Shown piece after piece: positions 34,699-43,934 of a stretch of 64,000 bases of DNA (its first letter is position 1; every line of letters starts with the position of its first letter). The position numbers and the translations under genes were made by a program. The stretch is from Chitinophaga sp. CF418 (GTDB lineage: Bacteria; Bacteroidota; Bacteroidia; Chitinophagales; Chitinophagaceae): the NCBI RefSeq assembly GCF_900142925.1, contig NZ_FRCN01000007.1, positions 405,758 through 469,757 of the forward strand, in the 5' to 3' direction. Below the pieces are notes generated by a model that saw only the letters and a program-made list of their open reading frames with translations, was not told the DNA's origin and made no database searches.

Positions 34699-37600
34699 TT
34701 ATAAACCCATTTTTAAACCGAACAGCCAGGTCCTGAAGCGGGGATATATATCGTAAGCCCCCTGTGCCACACCTATTTCAGGATCAGTTCCTTTATACCC
34801 TGTGAACAGGAATGGTTCCAATGCCTGGGCATATACGTTCAGTGACCTTATTTTCAGCTTAGATAAAAGGGTCGGTGAGAAGTCGTATGCCAGTGTGATA
34901 TTCCTGATGCGGAGGAAGTCTCCTTTCTGAACCGCGAAGCTGGAAGAGCCCTGTGGCAGTGTTCTGGTAGAACTGCCGAATGCATTGGGACGTGGAATGT
35001 TGGTATTCGTATTTTCTGGTGTCCAATAGTTCAGTCCATCTTTCAGGATCACCTTTCGGCCATCTGAATAGACATAGTCCATATACGCCTTGTTGTAGAT
35101 ATCATGACCGTACATATAACTCGCAAATACGGTCATCGATACGCGTTTGTACCTGAAATAGTTCCAGATACCGCCCCAGGCTTTAGGAGTAGTACGGCCT
35201 ACTATTGCCCTGTCGTATTGATTGATGATGCCATCATTGTTCAGGTCTTTGATACGTACGTCACCTGGTCTGCCGGTAGGGTTCAATTTGAAGTCATCGC
35301 CTTTATTGTAGATGCCATCGAACACATAATCGACGATCAGGCTGTTTGGCGCCTCACCTACTTTCAGGTAAGGGCTAAGAGAGTCTCTGCCTGGCAGCAA
35401 TGCGGTTACTTTGGATTTATATTTAGACCAGTTAAGATCCATCTGCCAGTCGAAGTTAGGGGTCTTAACCGGGTATAGTTTCAGCCCGATGTCCATACCT
35501 CTTGTGTTCATAGATGCCACATTGATCATAGTAGCATCGAAGCCCTGTGAAGGCGCCAGTGTGTTTTGTAAGAGCAGGTTTTTGATATTCTTGTTATAGA
35601 AGTCAAACGTCATTTGTATCCGGTTGTTCAGCAGGCCGAGGTCAAAGCCGGTATTGAACTGATGCTGGCTTTCCCATTTCAGTGCGCTGTTCCCCTTGTT
35701 GCTGCCTATCTGGTAGCCGCTGGATTGTGTACTGCCATTAAAGGGATAAGTGGCGGCATTCATCTGTGAGAAGATCTTGTCGTAGGAAACGTCCTGGTTA
35801 CCGATCACACCATAGCTGATCCTGATCTTGGCATCGCTGACGCGTGATTTAAACTTTACGCCCAGGAATGGTTCATCGATCAGGCGCCAGGCGCCGCTGA
35901 TGGAGGGGAAGAACCCGTAACGGTTCTCTGCACCGAAACGGGAAGATCCATCGTAACGGGCGGTGACGTTGAGGATATAACGTTGTTTGTATTTATAGAT
36001 AGCCCTGCCCAGCAGTGAGCTGGTAGCCCAGTTAAAGTAGTCGCTGGAAATATAATCCCTTCTGGTGGCCAGGTTCATGTTTTTATAAGTCAGTTCATCT
36101 GTCGGGAAGCCGGAAGCCTGTTCGAAGTTCCATTCCTGTCTTCTTTTCTGGAAAGTAAAACCAGAGAGGAGGTTGAGGGAATGTTCCTCAGAAGGGTTGT
36201 AATCGTAGGTCATGGTATTTTCCCACAACCAGTCGCGGTAACCGAAGTTCTGTACTTTGGCCACGCCTTTCTGCAGGTATCCGGCGCTGGTGTTTCTTGG
36301 GTAGTATTCAAACTGCTGGTTCTTATAGATATCTGCACCCACGTTGGAGCGGAAGCTCAGGCCGGGCAGCAGTTTATAATCCAGGTACATATTGCCTATC
36401 AGCCTGTCGTCTATGCGGCGGTTGGTAGCGTCCAGTGCAAGGGAAAGCGGATTATTGTTTGTGAGGTTGCCTGTGCTTGGATCTATTTCTATGGATGCTT
36501 TACCTGTTGAATCATAGATGGGCCGCAGAGGGCTCATGGTCACGGCGGCATAGTAGGCTTCATTGCTAACGACACTGGTCTGAATGTGGGAATAGTTCGT
36601 ATTCAGGCCAATGGTCAGTTTGTCTGTTACGGCCGATTCCAGGTTTGCTTTCAGGGCGTAGCGTTTCATGTTGGAGCCTTTGATAATACCATCCTGGTTG
36701 AGGTAGTTACCACTCAGGTACACCTTATTCTTACCGATACCGTTGGATATGCTCAGTGTATGGCTTTGTTGTTGTGCAACCTGTGTGATGGCGCCGGGCC
36801 AGTCGTAGGTCTTACCTTCCGCCAGACTTTTCAGTTCTACGGCGCTGAATATCTTTTTGTCTGTTTCCGGGTCATTCATTGGCCAGCCGGTAGCACTTTC
36901 ATCATACCATGCGAGGCGGCGGAGATAGCCATACTGGGCGCCGTCTATGAAATCGTAGGTTTTAACGATCTTCTGTACGCCGTAATAGCCGTTGTAGTCA
37001 ACGGAAGCACGGCCGGTTTTAGCCTTCTTAGTAGTAATGATCACTACGCCGGCAGCTGCACGGGCGCCATATATAGCGGCCGCAGAGGCGTCTTTCAGCA
37101 CGTCTATGGATTCAATGTCATATGGGTTGATCTCCCTGATATCGCCGGTGAGGATGACACCGTCTACCACATAAATGGGACCGTCGCCCTGCGTGATAGA
37201 GTTGATACCCCTGATCCTGATGGTTGTACCGGCGCCCGGCTGATAGCCTGCGCTGCTGATCTGCACACCTGGTACCCTGGCCTGCAGGGCGCTGTTGATG
37301 GAGGTAGCGGGCAGTTCGGAGATCTCTTTGCTGGACACGCTGGATACGGCGCTGGTGATGTCTTTCTTTTTCTGCTGACCGTAACCGATCACCACGACTT
37401 CATCCAGTCCGGAGACCTCTGTCTCCATTCTTATGACGAGCGATGTCTGTCCGGGATTGAAGGTGACGGTCTGGGACTTGTAACCCACGAACCGGAAAGT
37501 GAGGACGGCTTTTGCTGTGGGCAGGGGAAACTGTCCGTCAGCATCCGCTTTCATGGAAGCTCCTTTGTTGGTCGCGTTGTTGATGGTGACGAAAGGTAGC

Positions 37601-37710
37601 GGTTTACCTGAAGCTGCATCCAGCACCTTGCCCCCTGGTGCCTTGTCTTGTGCTGATATCCATGTGTTTAAAGATAACAGCAGGATAAACAGGGATAAAA
37701 TTTTTTTCAT
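34699..37710 (-). CDS. SusC-type TonB-dependent outer-membrane transporter (PUL 2)
   Basis: 1003 residues, first gene of the reverse-strand PUL 2 operon. Signal peptide (to ~20), CarboxypepD-regulatory-like domain (about 25-105; GKVLDAASGKPLPFVTINNA), VVVIGYGQQKKKD, plug (RGINSITQGDGPIYVVDGV, ASAAAIYGARAAAGVVIITTKKAK) and a long beta-barrel ending FGLKMGL. Starts 198 bp from the divergently transcribed AraC-type regulator, the probable controller of this operon. Confidence 0.95.
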   Translation of the reverse strand: MKKILSLFILLLSLNTWISAQDKAPGGKVLDAASGKPLPFVTINNATNKGASMKADADGQFPLPTAKAVLTFRFVGYKSQTVTFNPGQTSLVIRMETEVSGLDEVVVIGYGQQKKKDITSAVSSVSSKEISELPATSINSALQARVPGVQISSAGYQPGAGTTIRIRGINSITQGDGPIYVVDGVILTGDIREINPYDIESIDVLKDASAAAIYGARAAAGVVIITTKKAKTGRASVDYNGYYGVQKIVKTYDFIDGAQYGYLRRLAWYDESATGWPMNDPETDKKIFSAVELKSLAEGKTYDWPGAITQVAQQQSHTLSISNGIGKNKVYLSGNYLNQDGIIKGSNMKRYALKANLESAVTDKLTIGLNTNYSHIQTSVVSNEAYYAAVTMSPLRPIYDSTGKASIEIDPSTGNLTNNNPLSLALDATNRRIDDRLIGNMYLDYKLLPGLSFRSNVGADIYKNQQFEYYPRNTSAGYLQKGVAKVQNFGYRDWLWENTMTYDYNPSEEHSLNLLSGFTFQKRRQEWNFEQASGFPTDELTYKNMNLATRRDYISSDYFNWATSSLLGRAIYKYKQRYILNVTARYDGSSRFGAENRYGFFPSISGAWRLIDEPFLGVKFKSRVSDAKIRISYGVIGNQDVSYDKIFSQMNAATYPFNGSTQSSGYQIGSNKGNSALKWESQHQFNTGFDLGLLNNRIQMTFDFYNKNIKNLLLQNTLAPSQGFDATMINVASMNTRGMDIGLKLYPVKTPNFDWQMDLNWSKYKSKVTALLPGRDSLSPYLKVGEAPNSLIVDYVFDGIYNKGDDFKLNPTGRPGDVRIKDLNNDGIINQYDRAIVGRTTPKAWGGIWNYFRYKRVSMTVFASYMYGHDIYNKAYMDYVYSDGRKVILKDGLNYWTPENTNTNIPRPNAFGSSTRTLPQGSSSFAVQKGDFLRIRNITLAYDFSPTLLSKLKIRSLNVYAQALEPFLFTGYKGTDPEIGVAQGAYDIYPRFRTWLFGLKMGL

Positions 37711-37908
37711 AACATGAATTTGCCAGTGTTTGAAATGCTGATTGATACTAAGTACCCGAATAGATTGTCAGTTGTTGGTTTGCTGATGTTGTGGAATTGT
37801 GTTTTAGTTCACGGATCAAATTTCGGGTTTCGCTGTAAGGGGGGAAATAGGGTTTCTTATGAAAATGATGGATTATTTTCTGGTTTTTGTATCTTGGTCC
37901 CGGATTCC
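37711..37908. promoter_or_regulatory. divergent promoter region of PUL 2 and its AraC regulator
   Basis: 198 bp separating the start of susC (reverse) from the preferred start of the regulator (forward). AT-rich; no consensus element could be fixed on either strand, but both promoters and any operator must lie here. The frame open from 37714 is treated as upstream read-through of the regulator. Confidence 0.5.
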
Positions 37909-38814
37909 ATGAATATGAAAGAGAAAGTACTTAAAAAACGGGAAGGGTTTGAGGGGCAGCAGCTGATAGTGGTGCCTAAAAAGATCTCAGCAGATTTCCT
38001 GACGAAGGATCCCATTACCCGGCAGCTGTACATTACTGATATCGGGTATTATCCGAGAGCGCGTTATCATTATATTAGGCGGGCTGCAGGGGCAGGCCAG
38101 CATATTATTATCTATTGTATAGAAGGGCGGGGATGGATAGAGATAGACAAAAAGAGGATTGATGTCTTACCCTCCCAGTTGATGATTATCCCTTCCGGTA
38201 TGGCGCATAAATATATGTCGGACGAGCATGACCCATGGACAATTTACTGGATACATTTTAAAGGGGATATTTCGGCTTTTATAGTAGAGCTGATCCTTCA
38301 AAGGGCGAAGAACTACAAGTTGCACCTGACATATAATGAGACCCGTATCCGCTTGTTTGAGGAGATCTGTTTAAATCTGCAGAAGGGGTATAGCGGGGAT
38401 AATCTCCGATATGTGAATATGATCTTTAATCATTTTCTTTCTTCGTTATTATATGAGGAAAAGTTTAATCATGCAGGGCAGGAAGAGGCTGATGATATCA
38501 TTGCGCATACGATAAGTATGATGCAGAAAAGGCTGGATCAGGTGATCACCTTGCAGGAGCTGTCGAGCTATGCGGGATTGTCGGTTTCTCATTTCTCGGC
38601 GGTATTCCGTGAGAAGACAGGGTATTCGCCGATAGAGTATTTCAATCATCTGAAGATCCAGAAGGCGTGTCAGTATCTGATGTTTTCGAATGCTACGGTG
38701 AAGGAAGTGGCGAACAGGTTGGGGGTAGAGGACCAGTATTATTTTTCGAGGATGTTTTCGAAGTTGATGGGGATGTCGCCGTCGGAGTATAGGAATAGGG
38801 CGGTGGAGCAGTAA
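37909..38814 (+). CDS. AraC-family transcriptional regulator (PUL 2)
   Basis: 301 residues from ATG 37909 (MNMKEKVLKKREG). The upstream open frame to 37714 would add a non-homologous hydrophobic stretch. An N-terminal cupin-like ligand-binding domain (about 35-130; GAGQHIIIYCIEGRGWIEIDKKRI, LPSQLMIIPSGMAHKY) is joined to a C-terminal double HTH (about 205-300; LQELSSYAGLSVSHFSAVFREKTGYSPIEYFNHLKI, then VEDQYYFSRMFSKLMGMSPSEYR). Divergent from PUL 2, which it probably activates in response to a released sugar. There is no hybrid two-component system at this locus. Confidence 0.93.
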   Translation: MNMKEKVLKKREGFEGQQLIVVPKKISADFLTKDPITRQLYITDIGYYPRARYHYIRRAAGAGQHIIIYCIEGRGWIEIDKKRIDVLPSQLMIIPSGMAHKYMSDEHDPWTIYWIHFKGDISAFIVELILQRAKNYKLHLTYNETRIRLFEEICLNLQKGYSGDNLRYVNMIFNHFLSSLLYEEKFNHAGQEEADDIIAHTISMMQKRLDQVITLQELSSYAGLSVSHFSAVFREKTGYSPIEYFNHLKIQKACQYLMFSNATVKEVANRLGVEDQYYFSRMFSKLMGMSPSEYRNRAVEQ

Positions 38815-39179
38815 GAGAGTGACCGGCTGGTAGTGCAGCAGCCTGTCGTGGGAAAGTGGTTATAACTTACGCTCTCTCTCTAATTGAAGCATTTCTTCCC
38901 AAGATGAATTCGCTACTATGGCAGGCGTAATTATAATTTTGAGGTTGCGGATATACGTGGTTTTATCATCAAATTTTTTCGGGATGATTTAGATGGAAGA
39001 TATTTGGATTTCTGTTATTTAGATTTCGATTGCAATAAAAAACTTTTGCAGGAAAGCCGGATTTACATACATTCGCGACATCCCAAAAGACGTGCCCCAT
39101 ATAATAAGAACCGAATATACGTTTATAGCTGTCTGCAAGACAGCGACCAGTCCACTGAAAAAATGAAAAACTAGTAGTC
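38815..39179. other. intergenic region upstream of acyltransferase
   Basis: 365 bp, no gene seen; AT-rich in its second half, with a good promoter at 39045-39075. Confidence 0.6.
39045..39075 (+). promoter_or_regulatory. Bacteroidota-type promoter for acyltransferase
   Basis: TTTG (39045-39048), exactly 19 bp, TACATTCG (39068-39075): one mismatch to TTTG-N19-TAnnTTTG. Transcription would start about 100 nt before the ATG at 39180. Confidence 0.6.
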
Positions 39180-40325
39180 ATGCGAACCTCAGAAAATCAT
39201 GTTACGTTGGAGAGCAAAAATGCTGAACATTATTATTGGTTAGATCTGTTTAGAGGGTTAGCGGCCCTGATTGTTGTTACAACCCATTGCCGCACCATGT
39301 TATTTGTTGAGTATGGTTTATTGCCTCCTGAGGACAAGACGGTACAAAATTCAATCTTCTTCTTTCTTACCCGCGTTTCGCACGAAGCGGTGCTGCTTTT
39401 CTTTGTGCTCAGCGGTTTCCTGGTTGGAGGAAAAGTTATTCAGCGATTGAAAGCGGGAACTTTTAACCTTAAATCGTATGCGCTTGACAGAACGGTGCGC
39501 ATAATGCTACCCTTGCTTTCAGCGTTGATATTAATTCTTATATGCAATACGATTATTGGTCAGAAATATAGTGTTATTGACTATTTGGGAAATATACTTT
39601 CGTTGCAGGGCATATTGGTACCCTGGGTCAGCGGACCATTATGGTCATTGGCATATGAGGTCTGGTTCTATGTTTTAATGGGAGGAGCGGCCTGGTGGTT
39701 AACGACCACGAAAAACACTTATCGGTATATAGGCATTGCGCTTCTCTTTATTAACTTCCTGATTTTTTCAGACAGCCTCAAGGTAACCTATCTTTTTATC
39801 TGGTTACTGGGGGCTATGTCCTTCTTTTATGTAAAGAAGAATAATTTTGTTTTATTAGGAGGTGTATTAGCCCTTATCGCTTCTATGATGGCTCTTCAGT
39901 TCTTTGGCAGAGAGAGCCGTACTTTTAAATTGCATGATGTTGATAATATAAAGACTATCTGTGAATTGTGTCTGGGAATATCCATGTGTATTATTGTTCA
40001 GCAGGTGATACACCGTAAGCCGAAGGGTAAATTGGCGATCCTTTTAAATAAGTTTGGAACCTGGCTGGCAGATTTTTCATATACTTTATATCTGACACAT
40101 CTGCCGATAGTATATGTTCTGGTACACTTTGGATTCCCCAAAAGTCAGTCAATAAATGTTGTATCCATTGGTTATTACCTTTCTGCTATCGCTATCTCTC
40201 TGGTTAGTTCATACCTGATTTATCTCGTATTTGAGAAAAGAACGAAGTATGTTAAAGAGATACTAAAGAGAAAAATCCCTTCGAAGGAAGGTTTGGAGCA
40301 GCAGCAATACCGGAAAAGGGCATAG
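39180..40325 (+). CDS. acyltransferase 3 family membrane protein (OafA/YrhL-like)
   Basis: 381 residues with about ten TM helices. The N-terminal YYWLDLFRGLAALIVVTTHCRTM (about 20-42) is the acyltransferase-3 signature, including the R-G-x-A pattern and the histidine thought to be catalytic. FFVLSGFLVGG and GPLWSLAYEVWFYVLMG follow as expected. These enzymes O-acylate surface sugars, peptidoglycan or antibiotics using cytoplasmic acyl donors. No SGNH domain is fused. Stand-alone gene with its own promoter and a strong terminator after it. Confidence 0.92.
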   Translation: MRTSENHVTLESKNAEHYYWLDLFRGLAALIVVTTHCRTMLFVEYGLLPPEDKTVQNSIFFFLTRVSHEAVLLFFVLSGFLVGGKVIQRLKAGTFNLKSYALDRTVRIMLPLLSALILILICNTIIGQKYSVIDYLGNILSLQGILVPWVSGPLWSLAYEVWFYVLMGGAAWWLTTTKNTYRYIGIALLFINFLIFSDSLKVTYLFIWLLGAMSFFYVKKNNFVLLGGVLALIASMMALQFFGRESRTFKLHDVDNIKTICELCLGISMCIIVQQVIHRKPKGKLAILLNKFGTWLADFSYTLYLTHLPIVYVLVHFGFPKSQSINVVSIGYYLSAIAISLVSSYLIYLVFEKRTKYVKEILKRKIPSKEGLEQQQYRKRA

Positions 40326-40380
40326 GGAAAGTAAATATTGCAGTAGATAGTACAGAACATATAACACCAGATAATACGGA

Positions 40381-40433
40381 AAACCCGTTTCTATCGCCTT
40401 GTCATCATTGATGCATGAGATAGAAACGGGTTT
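40381..40433. terminator. bidirectional terminator
   Basis: Perfect 15-bp arms AAACCCGTTTCTATC (40381-40395) and GATAGAAACGGGTTT (40419-40433) between the converging acyltransferase and HAD genes. Confidence 0.88.
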
Positions 40434-40461
40434 CTTCATCCTGGAGGTGTCAAAGCCAGGA

Positions 40462-41085
40462 TCAATCCACTACAAAGCCATATTTGGCCAGGTTCTCTTT
40501 CGTTGCTTCGTATGTTTTATGCTGAAGGCCGTTGATGCCCAGACCTTCTGCTACAGATACAAACATTGCTCTGTCATCGATATATAATACTTCCGCTGGT
40601 TTTACCAGCGCGATATCCAGTGCTATGCGCCAGATGTCGGCATCTGGTTTCCTGAAATGCACAAAACAGGAGGAAATAAAGAAGTCTACAAACTTATTGA
40701 TACCAAATTGCCGTATACGGTATTCATTTAACTCCCTGCCTTCATTATTGACAATGGCGATCTTGATACCATATTTCGCCTTGATCTTACACACGAGGTC
40801 TATCATTTCGGGAATAGGCGTAGTAACGGAGAACATAAACGCCCGGAATTCTTCTTCGGTAAAAGACCTTTGTTCGTAAAATACCGTTCTGTGCAGGTAT
40901 TCGTCCAGTGTCAGTTTGCCTTCCTCATAGGTGTCAAATGTGAGGTGGTGACGTTCTTCCAGTTCCGGAAGATCCAGCGAGAATCTGGCGGCCGCCTCTC
41001 TTCTTGCAGTGCGGTCCCAGCCATTGCTTAGTAGTACACCGCCTATGTCCAGGAATAATGTCGTAATTGTTGGATGCTGTTGCAT
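40462..41085 (-). CDS. HAD-superfamily hydrolase (HAD-IA type)
   Basis: 207 residues. Motif I is TLFLDIGGVLLSNGWD, where the nucleophile Asp is followed by Gly-Gly in place of the second Asp seen in many phosphatases. Motif III Lys is in the HFRKPDADIWRIALD segment, and motif IV is VLYIDDRAMFV. The alpha-helical cap lies between residues ~20 and ~85. Similar to YihX/epoxide-hydrolase-N-like phosphatases of sugar phosphates. No operon partners. Confidence 0.88.
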   Translation of the reverse strand: MQQHPTITTLFLDIGGVLLSNGWDRTARREAAARFSLDLPELEERHHLTFDTYEEGKLTLDEYLHRTVFYEQRSFTEEEFRAFMFSVTTPIPEMIDLVCKIKAKYGIKIAIVNNEGRELNEYRIRQFGINKFVDFFISSCFVHFRKPDADIWRIALDIALVKPAEVLYIDDRAMFVSVAEGLGINGLQHKTYEATKENLAKYGFVVD

Positions 41086-41487
41086 AGTGCTAAAAGTATA
41101 TGATCTGCTGTATTAATGGTAAAATCGTTTAATCTGTTGTCCTTTTCCGGGACATTAAAACAGGAAAGTAATAAAAATATTAATAATTGATTTCAGAATA
41201 CTGAAAAAGAACAACAGTAGCCCACGGATATACATGAAGATACCAGCAAAAATAGTTGGTATTACAAAGGCCGGAGCACAAAAGTACCCCAGCCGATAGC
41301 TAATTTAAGAACAGCAAACGCTACGTATTATAATAGAGATTTATAGCCTAACAAAAGACAACTGATAATAAATCTGTTGACGGGCTTATAATGACAAATG
41401 TGAGGCCTCTTTGTGGCTGCTTTTTATAAGCGTATGATGTATAGTGATTTGTGTTCTGTTGGGATGCCATGCCAGGCTTGAATTCCG

Positions 41488-41500
41488 TCTCATTTTGAGA
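41488..41500. promoter_or_regulatory. palindrome TCTCA-TTT-TGAGA, candidate regulator site
   Basis: 13-bp inverted repeat, 196 bp before the -24-like element of the porin. The same sequence recurs at 54624-54636 upstream of the kdp operon. Confidence 0.5.
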
Positions 41501-41565
41501 TGACCCCTGTTCGTTTTGAGAAAACAGGGAAGAAAAGAGAATGACCTGCCATTCTGATAAAAGTT

Positions 41566-41578
41566 TCTCAAGATGAGA
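41566..41578. promoter_or_regulatory. palindrome TCTCA-AGA-TGAGA, candidate regulator site
   Basis: Second site, 78 bp downstream of the first; same arms and spacer length, different spacer bases. Confidence 0.5.
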
Positions 41579-41681
41579 GGCTTTTTTTATGTTTTTTCCG
41601 GTATGGCCCGGGCTGTGATTCCTTCTGAAATGTGCTATGGTAAGGAGTTGGAGTTGGTTTCTGAAATTATTATTGCGCTAA

Positions 41682-41698
41682 CTGGTACATGCTTTGGC
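41682..41698 (+). promoter_or_regulatory. possible sigma-54 -24/-12 element of porin
   Basis: CTGGTACATGCTTTGGC: GG at -24, correct 10-bp gap, but GG in place of GC at -12. Weak alone; supported by the upstream palindromes. Confidence 0.35.
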
Positions 41699-41756
41699 AT
41701 ATGGTACAGCATTATTAGGCAACTTGTTTAATATGGGAACCAAACAACACAAACAA

Positions 41757-43124
41757 ATGAAAAAAGCATTTCTAGTACTTGCATTAGCATCAAAGACTAT
41801 TTGTACAATCGCACAGGACACCACAGCAACTACGGAAAAAGTACCATTTGACGGCATTGATCAGACCTGGCAGAATGGTAACGACAGAAGGGAGAATCCG
41901 GCATTTCAGAATATGAAATTCTTCACCCCAAGTATCATGATGGATATCAACTATACACATTCGTTCAATAAACCCAATGATAATACTGTAGTAGGATCTA
42001 CCGCACTGGCCCGTAACAATGAAGTTCAATTGTCTGCCTTGCACTTTGGTGGCGATTTCTATTATAAAGGCGCCAGGGCAAGGGTAATGACCCAATTTGG
42101 TACACGTTCCATTGTGGTGCCACGTAATGACTACAGCCCTTATCGCGGACAGTACCAGTTAGCCAATGCATACCGTTATTTAAGCGAGGCTTATGCCGGA
42201 TATCACATCAATAAATGGTATGGTATTAACATTGACGCGGGTATGTTCATGAGTTATGTTGGTCTGAACTCATACTATCAGCCGGAGAACTGGGAATACC
42301 AGGCTTCCTTTACTTCTGACAATACTCCCTGGTTCTTCAATGGACTACGTATCCAGATCTTCCCTACAAAAAACATAAAGATCGAACCCTGGATCATCAA
42401 TGGCTGGCAGAGCTATGGTAAGTTCAACAAAATGCCAGGATTCGGTTTCAACTTCACCTACATGTCCGACAACAGCAACCTGAAGGCGCTGACGAATGAC
42501 TATTATGGCACTGACGCTGCAGGTATACCTGAAAGAAAACGTTTCCACTCTGATAATAGCTTACTGGTGAGATATTATAATAAACCGAAGTCAAAAGGCA
42601 TCAGCAGAATGGCCTTTTCTCTGACGGGAGATGTTGGTTTTGAAAAAGGCGGTGGCGTGAATGGATTTAAAGACAGTGATAAAAACGGGCCTGCACAGTA
42701 TTTCCTGAGCGGAATGGTCTATAACCGTGTATGGTTCAACAGGAACAAGTTTGCATGGACTGTAGGCGGTGGCGTGATGACGAATCCGGGCAGATATTTA
42801 GTGCTTTACCCAACAGGCCAGGCGAGTCCTTTACCTAATCCGCTCGATCCTACCAAAACAGAAGGCGCGTTCCCGTTCAGTGCTAATCCTGGTGATAAAT
42901 TTAAGGGCTGGGATATGTCGACCAACTTTGACTATATGCCAAACCAGAGTATCACCTTCAGATTTGAGCTGGTGAACAGGCATTCCGATGTACCTTATTT
43001 TGCGGGAGAAGGTGGTGTAACTTCCCAGACTGGTTATACTACAACGCCACTGGACCCTAACTGGCGTCCTGACCTGGTGAAATCAGAAACAAGAATTATA
43101 CTCGCTGCATTATTCAGACTGTAA
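41757..43124 (+). CDS. outer-membrane beta-barrel porin
   Basis: 455 residues. ATG at 41757 begins a signal peptide (MKKAFLVLALASKTICTIAQ). The mature protein has regularly spaced aromatic beta strands (IMMDINYTHSFNKPND, VQLSALHFGGDFYYKGARARVMTQFG, YHINKWYGINIDAGMFMSYVG) and ends in a typical outer-membrane Phe/Leu strand (RIILAALFRL). Resembles the OmpL-like/BBP2 putative porins that in Bacteroidota often travel with kdp genes. Here kdp lies about 10 kb away but shares the TCTCA-N3-TGAGA site. Probably a channel for ions or small solutes. Terminator follows. Confidence 0.88.
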   Translation: MKKAFLVLALASKTICTIAQDTTATTEKVPFDGIDQTWQNGNDRRENPAFQNMKFFTPSIMMDINYTHSFNKPNDNTVVGSTALARNNEVQLSALHFGGDFYYKGARARVMTQFGTRSIVVPRNDYSPYRGQYQLANAYRYLSEAYAGYHINKWYGINIDAGMFMSYVGLNSYYQPENWEYQASFTSDNTPWFFNGLRIQIFPTKNIKIEPWIINGWQSYGKFNKMPGFGFNFTYMSDNSNLKALTNDYYGTDAAGIPERKRFHSDNSLLVRYYNKPKSKGISRMAFSLTGDVGFEKGGGVNGFKDSDKNGPAQYFLSGMVYNRVWFNRNKFAWTVGGGVMTNPGRYLVLYPTGQASPLPNPLDPTKTEGAFPFSANPGDKFKGWDMSTNFDYMPNQSITFRFELVNRHSDVPYFAGEGGVTSQTGYTTTPLDPNWRPDLVKSETRIILAALFRL

Positions 43125-43148
43125 TAGTTTTAACCATTTGAATACATG

Positions 43149-43174
43149 ATGCCCTTCCTTTTCCGGGAGGGCAT
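43149..43174 (+). terminator. terminator after porin
   Basis: ATGCCCTTCC / GGGAGGGCAT stem with one wobble pair, followed by a T-rich TATTCTTTAT. Confidence 0.75.
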
Positions 43175-43318
43175 TATTCTTTATATGAGTTCCGGTAGGC
43201 GTAAGCCTGCTATAGCATAGAATATCTGTCAGAATATCCCCATAATAGGGGATATATGGGATGTAAGAAATCAGCCGGCCAAGGCTTATCTTTGCCGGCA
43301 TAAAACTAAAGGTCACAC

Positions 43319-43747
43319 ATGGAATATTCAAAAATCTATAAGGTAAAGGAGGAACATATCGACGTACAGGGTATCATGGATGGGTTATATTACCCTTTCT
43401 ATATGGAATACTGCCGGCATGACTATATCAGGGAGGTATTGGGATTTGACTTCGCTGAGGAAGCTGCCAAAGGTATTCATATGGTATTATCCCAATACAC
43501 GATCAAGTTCCTGCGTTCTTTGAAGAAAGATGATGAATTTACCGTGACCTGCGAGTTGTTTGCAGATGCCGGTGGTCAGCCGAGACTGCATTTCAAACAG
43601 TCCATTATTCTGAATGGTAAGGTAATGACTACTGCAGTGTTTACCGGTACCTGTGTAGCCGCGACCGGGGGCAGACCTTATCTGCCAACAGGAATGACGG
43701 ATAAACTGGTGGACGCACCAAAACTGGATGTCGCGACGTTAAAGTAA
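43319..43747 (+). CDS. 4HBT-type acyl-CoA thioesterase
   Basis: 142 residues, hotdog fold. The active-site region VKEEHIDVQGIMDGLYYPFYMEYCRHDYIRE has the Asp and the following Tyr-rich helix of 4-hydroxybenzoyl-CoA-thioesterase-like enzymes, and QYTIKFLRSLKKDDEFTVTCEL is the long central strand region. Cytoplasmic; hydrolyses an acyl-CoA thioester, chain type unknown. A TATCTTTG (about 43289-43296) just upstream fits a -7 element. Single gene with its own terminator. Confidence 0.88.
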   Translation: MEYSKIYKVKEEHIDVQGIMDGLYYPFYMEYCRHDYIREVLGFDFAEEAAKGIHMVLSQYTIKFLRSLKKDDEFTVTCELFADAGGQPRLHFKQSIILNGKVMTTAVFTGTCVAATGGRPYLPTGMTDKLVDAPKLDVATLK

Positions 43748-43771
43748 AAGTTGTTTAGTTATATATTTTGT

Positions 43772-43810
43772 CTCCCGGATGGTGAAAACTGTCCGGGAGT
43801 TTTTGTTTTA
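43772..43810 (+). terminator. terminator after thioesterase
   Basis: CTCCCGGA (43772-43779) / TCCGGGAG (43792-43799) stem followed by TTTTTGTTTTA. Confidence 0.85.
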
Positions 43811-43934
43811 TATTAATCTACGTTTGATGGTTGCAGGAATTCTTTGTCCTGATTAGCTGAGGCTGATTTTGCAATATAGAATCATTTAAATTAGCAATGA
43901 CAAGATTTCCATGTAAACCCTCTATCCTTGAGTT

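Larger units (their letters stand above)
41086..41756. other. long upstream region of porin gene
   Basis: 671 bp without a convincing gene. Contains two TCTCA-N3-TGAGA palindromes (41488-41500, 41566-41578), a hairpin CCCTGTT/AACAGGG (about 41505-41529), and a sigma-54-like element at 41682-41698. In-frame codons from 41694 precede the porin signal peptide but are not believed to be translated. Confidence 0.6.
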
